From: Sphingomonas sp. IC-56
Lineage (GTDB): Bacteria; Pseudomonadota; Alphaproteobacteria; Sphingomonadales; Sphingomonadaceae
NCBI RefSeq assembly: GCF_021043375.1
Contig: NZ_JAJNDV010000005.1
Coordinates: forward strand, 62,001-126,000
DNA length: 64,000 nt
Direction of reading: 5' to 3'
Part shown: positions 61,515 to 64,000 of the stretch, piece after piece
Layout: each line of letters opens with the position of its first letter
Position numbering within the stretch: the first letter of the stretch is position 1
The notes under the pieces: generated by a model
Told to the model about the DNA's origin: nothing
The model's database searches: none
What the model saw: the letters and a program-made list of their open reading frames with translations, nothing else
Made by a program: the position numbers and the translations under genes

Positions 61515-62420
61515 TTAGCGGTCCCGTTCGAGGGTGTAGCGGGCGATGTCGCGCAGCAGGTCGGCCTCGGGGCCGAAGCTCTTGAGATGCTCCACCGCCT
61601 GATCAACCAGGATGCGCGCCTGTTCCCGCGCGCGGTCGAGCCCGAGCAGGGTGAGGAAGGTCTCCTTGCCGGCGTCGCCATCCTTGCGCAGCTTCTTGCC
61701 GGCCAGTTCCTCGTCGCCTTCCGCGTCGAGGATGTCGTCGGCGATCTGGAAGGCGAGACCCATGTCGCGGGCATAGCCGCGCAGGCCCTTGCGCCCTTCC
61801 ACCGGCACGCGGCCCAGAATCGCGCCGCATTCCACCGAGCAGCTGATCAGCGCGCCCGTCTTCATCGCCTGGAGCCGGGTGACCGTAGGTAAGTCGAAGC
61901 TCGCCTTTTCGGCCTGCAGGTCCATCATCTGCCCGCCGGCCATGCCCGAAGGCCCCGCGGCATGGGCAAGCGTCTGGAGCAGTTCGACCCGGACGAACGG
62001 ATCGGCGTGCGTCGCCTCGTCCGCCAGGATCTCGAAGGCGAGGGCATGAAGGCAATCGCCCGCCAGGATCGCGGTGGCTTCGTCGAACGCCTTGTGCACG
62101 GTGGGCTTGCCGCGGCGCAGGTCGTCATCGTCCATCGCCGGCAAGTCGTCATGCACCAGCGAATAGACATGGATGCACTCGATTGCGGTGCCAACGCGCG
62201 TCATGCACGTCCGGTCGACGCCGAACAGCTGCGCGGTCGCGGAAACCAGCAGCGGGCGCAGCCGCTTGCCCCCGCCGATCGCGGCATAGCGCATGGCCTC
62301 GTACAGGCTGCGGCGCGGATCGTCAGGCACGGCAAGCGCGAGGTCGAACTGGCGGTCGATCTCGGCCGCGACCTGGCGGAGCGCCGATTCCAGGGCGAGG
62401 CTGGCGTGGGGAAGCGCCAT
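61515..62420 (-). CDS. ispA: Polyprenyl synthetase, probable farnesyl diphosphate synthase, 301 aa
   Basis: Chain elongation of isoprenoids. First Asp-rich motif DDLPAMDDDDLRRGKPTVHK and second QIADDILDAEG; GGGKRLRPLL at the N-terminus and MAGGQMMDLQ are conserved. Start ATG at 62420, two bases after the xseB stop. Product length (C15 or C20) cannot be told surely; symbol by context with xseB. Confidence 0.9.
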   Translation of the reverse strand: MALPHASLALESALRQVAAEIDRQFDLALAVPDDPRRSLYEAMRYAAIGGGKRLRPLLVSATAQLFGVDRTCMTRVGTAIECIHVYSLVHDDLPAMDDDDLRRGKPTVHKAFDEATAILAGDCLHALAFEILADEATHADPFVRVELLQTLAHAAGPSGMAGGQMMDLQAEKASFDLPTVTRLQAMKTGALISCSVECGAILGRVPVEGRKGLRGYARDMGLAFQIADDILDAEGDEELAGKKLRKDGDAGKETFLTLLGLDRAREQARILVDQAVEHLKSFGPEADLLRDIARYTLERDR

Positions 62421-62421
62421 G

Positions 62422-62667
62422 TCAGCCGGCGTTGAAGGCAGTGGCGCCGGTTGGCCGGCCTTCGGCATCGGTGCGGATCGCCTCGATCCGCGCCTGTGCC
62501 GCATCCAGCCGGGCGGCACATTGGCGGCGAAGCTGGTCGCCGCGTTCGTACAGGTCGATCGCTTCCTGGAGCTGGGCCTCGCCGCTCTCCAGCCGCGCGA
62601 CGATCCGCTCAAGTTCCTTCAACGCGTCCTCGAACGAGAGGGCGGCGATATCCGCTTCTTCTGCCAT
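62422..62667 (-). CDS. xseB: Exodeoxyribonuclease VII small subunit XseB, 81 aa
   Basis: FEDALKELERIVARLESGEA, then LQEAIDLYERGDQLRRQCAA and a short tail. Single helical-hairpin protein that binds XseA. Begins the unit xseB-ispA-coaD-ppi-queA. The longer open frame upstream is the reverse of the dehydrogenase gene and was rejected. Confidence 0.95.
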   Translation of the reverse strand: MAEEADIAALSFEDALKELERIVARLESGEAQLQEAIDLYERGDQLRRQCAARLDAAQARIEAIRTDAEGRPTGATAFNAG

Positions 62668-62751
62668 GCGCACGCTATGCGGCAGGGGCGTTGGCCTTGC
62701 AACCGGGCTGAACGGCCATGAGTTCAGGGGGCGACCAGCAAAGGAAACACC

Positions 62752-64000
62752 ATGTTCACCAGCATCAATCCGGCGACCGGTGCCAAAGGCGAGAGCTTTC
62801 AGGAGCTTGGCGCCGAGGAGATCGAGCTTGCACTGCAGCGGGCGCAGAATGCCTATCGATCCTGGCGTACGACGCCGCTGGAGCAGCGCACGCAATTGCT
62901 CTCCGCGATTGCCGACAAATGGGAAGCCGACAAGCAGCACCTCGCCGAAGTCGCGGTGCGCGAAATGGGCAAGACGCTGAAGTCGGCGGTAGCCGAGGTA
63001 GAAAAGTGCATCGCCGGCTTCCGCCACTATGCCGAGCATGGGCCCAGCTATCTGGAGCCGGTGGAGGTGGAGACCGCCACCGGCCACGCCACCGCGCGCT
63101 GGCTGCCCTTGGGGCCAGTGCTGGCGATCATGCCGTGGAATTTCCCCTATTGGCAGGCGGTGCGCTTCCTGGCGCCCACCATCATGGCGGGCAATGTCGC
63201 CCTGTTGAAGCATGCCTCTAGCGTTCAGGGCTGCGGCCAGTTGATGCAGCAGCTGGTGAGCGCCGCGGGCGCGCCGGACGGGCTGTTCCAGAATTTGGCC
63301 GTGAAGTCGGACAAGGTGTCGGACCTGATCGCCGACAAGCGCGTGGTCGCGGTGACGCTGACCGGCAGCGAAGGGGCGGGTGCGAAGGTCGCGCAGGCCG
63401 CGGGCAAGGCGCTGAAGAAGGTGGTGCTCGAACTGGGCGGCTCCGATCCGCTGATCGTGATGCCTTCGGCCGACCTCGACACCGCCGCTAAGACCGCGGT
63501 GACCGCGCGTGTCCAGAATGCCGGGCAGAGCTGCATCTGCGCCAAGCGGATGGTCGTGCACCAGGACGTCTATGACGCGTTCCTGGAACGGTTCACGCTT
63601 GGCATGCAGGCCGTGAAGATCGGCGACCCGATGGAGGAGGGCATCGAAATGGGGCCGCTGTCGAGCGTCGAGCAGCGCGACACGGTGCTGGAGCAGGTCG
63701 AACGTGCGCAGCAATCGGGCGCGCGGCTGCTGGCCGGTGCGGAAAAGATCGAGCGCGACGGCGCCTGGATGACGCCGGGCGTACTGGTCGACATCGATCC
63801 GGAAAGCGACGTGGCCAAGGAGGAGATCTTCGGCCCAGTGGCCGCGGTCTATAAGGCGCGCGACATCGACCATGCCATCGCGCTGGCGAACGACGTGCCC
63901 TACGGGCTCGGTTCTGCCGTGTGGACGCAGGACCCCGAAGAGATCGAGCGGTTCGCGCGCGACATCGAGTCGGGGATGACGGCGGTGAACTCCCTGCTGG
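62752..64000 (+). CDS. NAD(P)-dependent succinate-semialdehyde dehydrogenase-like, 5' part
   Basis: Aldehyde dehydrogenase; ATG at 62752 with AAAGGA, and the frame runs to the end of the window without a stop, so the 3' end is missing. MFTSINPATGAKGESF, PWNFPYWQAVRFLAPTIMAG, catalytic Glu in LELGGSDPLIVMP and catalytic Cys in NAGQSCICAKR (after residue 250) are visible; GPVAAVYKARDIDHAIALAN follows. Closest by memory to Sad/GabD-type; substrate is not proven. Confidence 0.9.
   Translation, partial: MFTSINPATGAKGESFQELGAEEIELALQRAQNAYRSWRTTPLEQRTQLLSAIADKWEADKQHLAEVAVREMGKTLKSAVAEVEKCIAGFRHYAEHGPSYLEPVEVETATGHATARWLPLGPVLAIMPWNFPYWQAVRFLAPTIMAGNVALLKHASSVQGCGQLMQQLVSAAGAPDGLFQNLAVKSDKVSDLIADKRVVAVTLTGSEGAGAKVAQAAGKALKKVVLELGGSDPLIVMPSADLDTAAKTAVTARVQNAGQSCICAKRMVVHQDVYDAFLERFTLGMQAVKIGDPMEEGIEMGPLSSVEQRDTVLEQVERAQQSGARLLAGAEKIERDGAWMTPGVLVDIDPESDVAKEEIFGPVAAVYKARDIDHAIALANDVPYGLGSAVWTQDPEEIERFARDIESGMTAVNSLL

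Noticed and set aside
62422..63873. xseB extended upstream to 483 codons
   Set aside because: The upstream part is the antisense of the aldehyde dehydrogenase; the ATG at 62667 gives the normal 81-residue protein.
1..64000. tRNA, rRNA, tmRNA or phage attachment site
   Set aside because: No cloverleaf TpsiC-like sequence or rRNA segment was recognised by eye; a tRNA search program would settle it.

Overview
The window is a gene-dense, GC-rich chromosomal segment from an alphaproteobacterium, most likely a sphingomonad (Sphingomonas or a close relative). This rests on the SspB-alpha type ClpXP adaptor, the hisB-(YciI)-hisH-hisA-hisF order, ATP12 and BamD proteins of the alphaproteobacterial type, secreted non-receptor proteins carrying a VVTG box, three families of inverted intergenic repeats of a kind I associate with sphingomonads, and frequent TTG/GTG starts backed by good ribosome binding sites. 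I could run no database search; all names come from motifs and remembered families. No rRNA, tRNA, CRISPR array, insertion sequence or phage module was seen.

Layout. 1-5.4 kb: 3' part of queG, a lipoprotein, an EI24/CysZ-like membrane protein, a divergent PfkB adenosine kinase, an APC amino-acid permease and a HIT protein. 5.4-9.1 kb: histidine genes on the minus strand (hisB, a YciI-like gene, hisH, hisA, hisF, then a small PEP-CTERM-like ORF and hisE). 9.1-18.5 kb: sspB, a PilZ protein, fumC, two paralogous mini membrane proteins, gmk, then a minus-strand cluster (crcB, an Rlu pseudouridine synthase, a HAD phosphatase, a small membrane protein, an ATP12 chaperone), a lipoprotein and an EAL phosphodiesterase. 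18.5-32 kb: an ABC-F ATPase, two tandem DUF4139 proteins, an exported catalase followed by an ankyrin protein (katB-ankB arrangement), several small envelope proteins, mannose-6-phosphate isomerase, bamD, recN and a Nudix hydrolase.

32-44 kb is regulatory and sensory: a winged-helix regulator with a membrane partner, diverging from a CPBP protease across a nested palindrome; two divergent secreted paralogues; a cell-wall hydrolase; a globin-coupled chemoreceptor; and a soluble chemoreceptor with five PAS domains translationally coupled to a triple-CheW protein. A small interval around 42.5-44 kb holds an orphan ParD-like antitoxin with palindromic operator-like DNA. 44-53 kb: an exported methyltransferase-fold protein, tgt, a cupin fusion, a CxxCxGxG mini-protein, a HAD hydrolase, a zinc/cation CDF exporter, an EF-hand protein, chrB-chrA and a membrane chemoreceptor.

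53-59 kb holds the most unusual locus: a two-partner-secretion outer-membrane transporter (TpsB) diverging from an exported FecR-domain protein with a 15-unit Gly-Lys-Asp-Pro repeat tail, followed at once by a CHASE2-degenerate GGDEF-EAL phosphodiesterase. 59-64 kb: a minus-strand cluster xseB-ispA-coaD-cyclophilin-queA and the 5' part of a succinate-semialdehyde-type dehydrogenase that runs off the end. QueA, Tgt and QueG, three steps of queuosine-tRNA formation, are all in the window but not adjacent. c-di-GMP (PilZ, EAL, CHASE2-EAL) and chemotaxis (three receptors and a CheW scaffold) are recurring themes.
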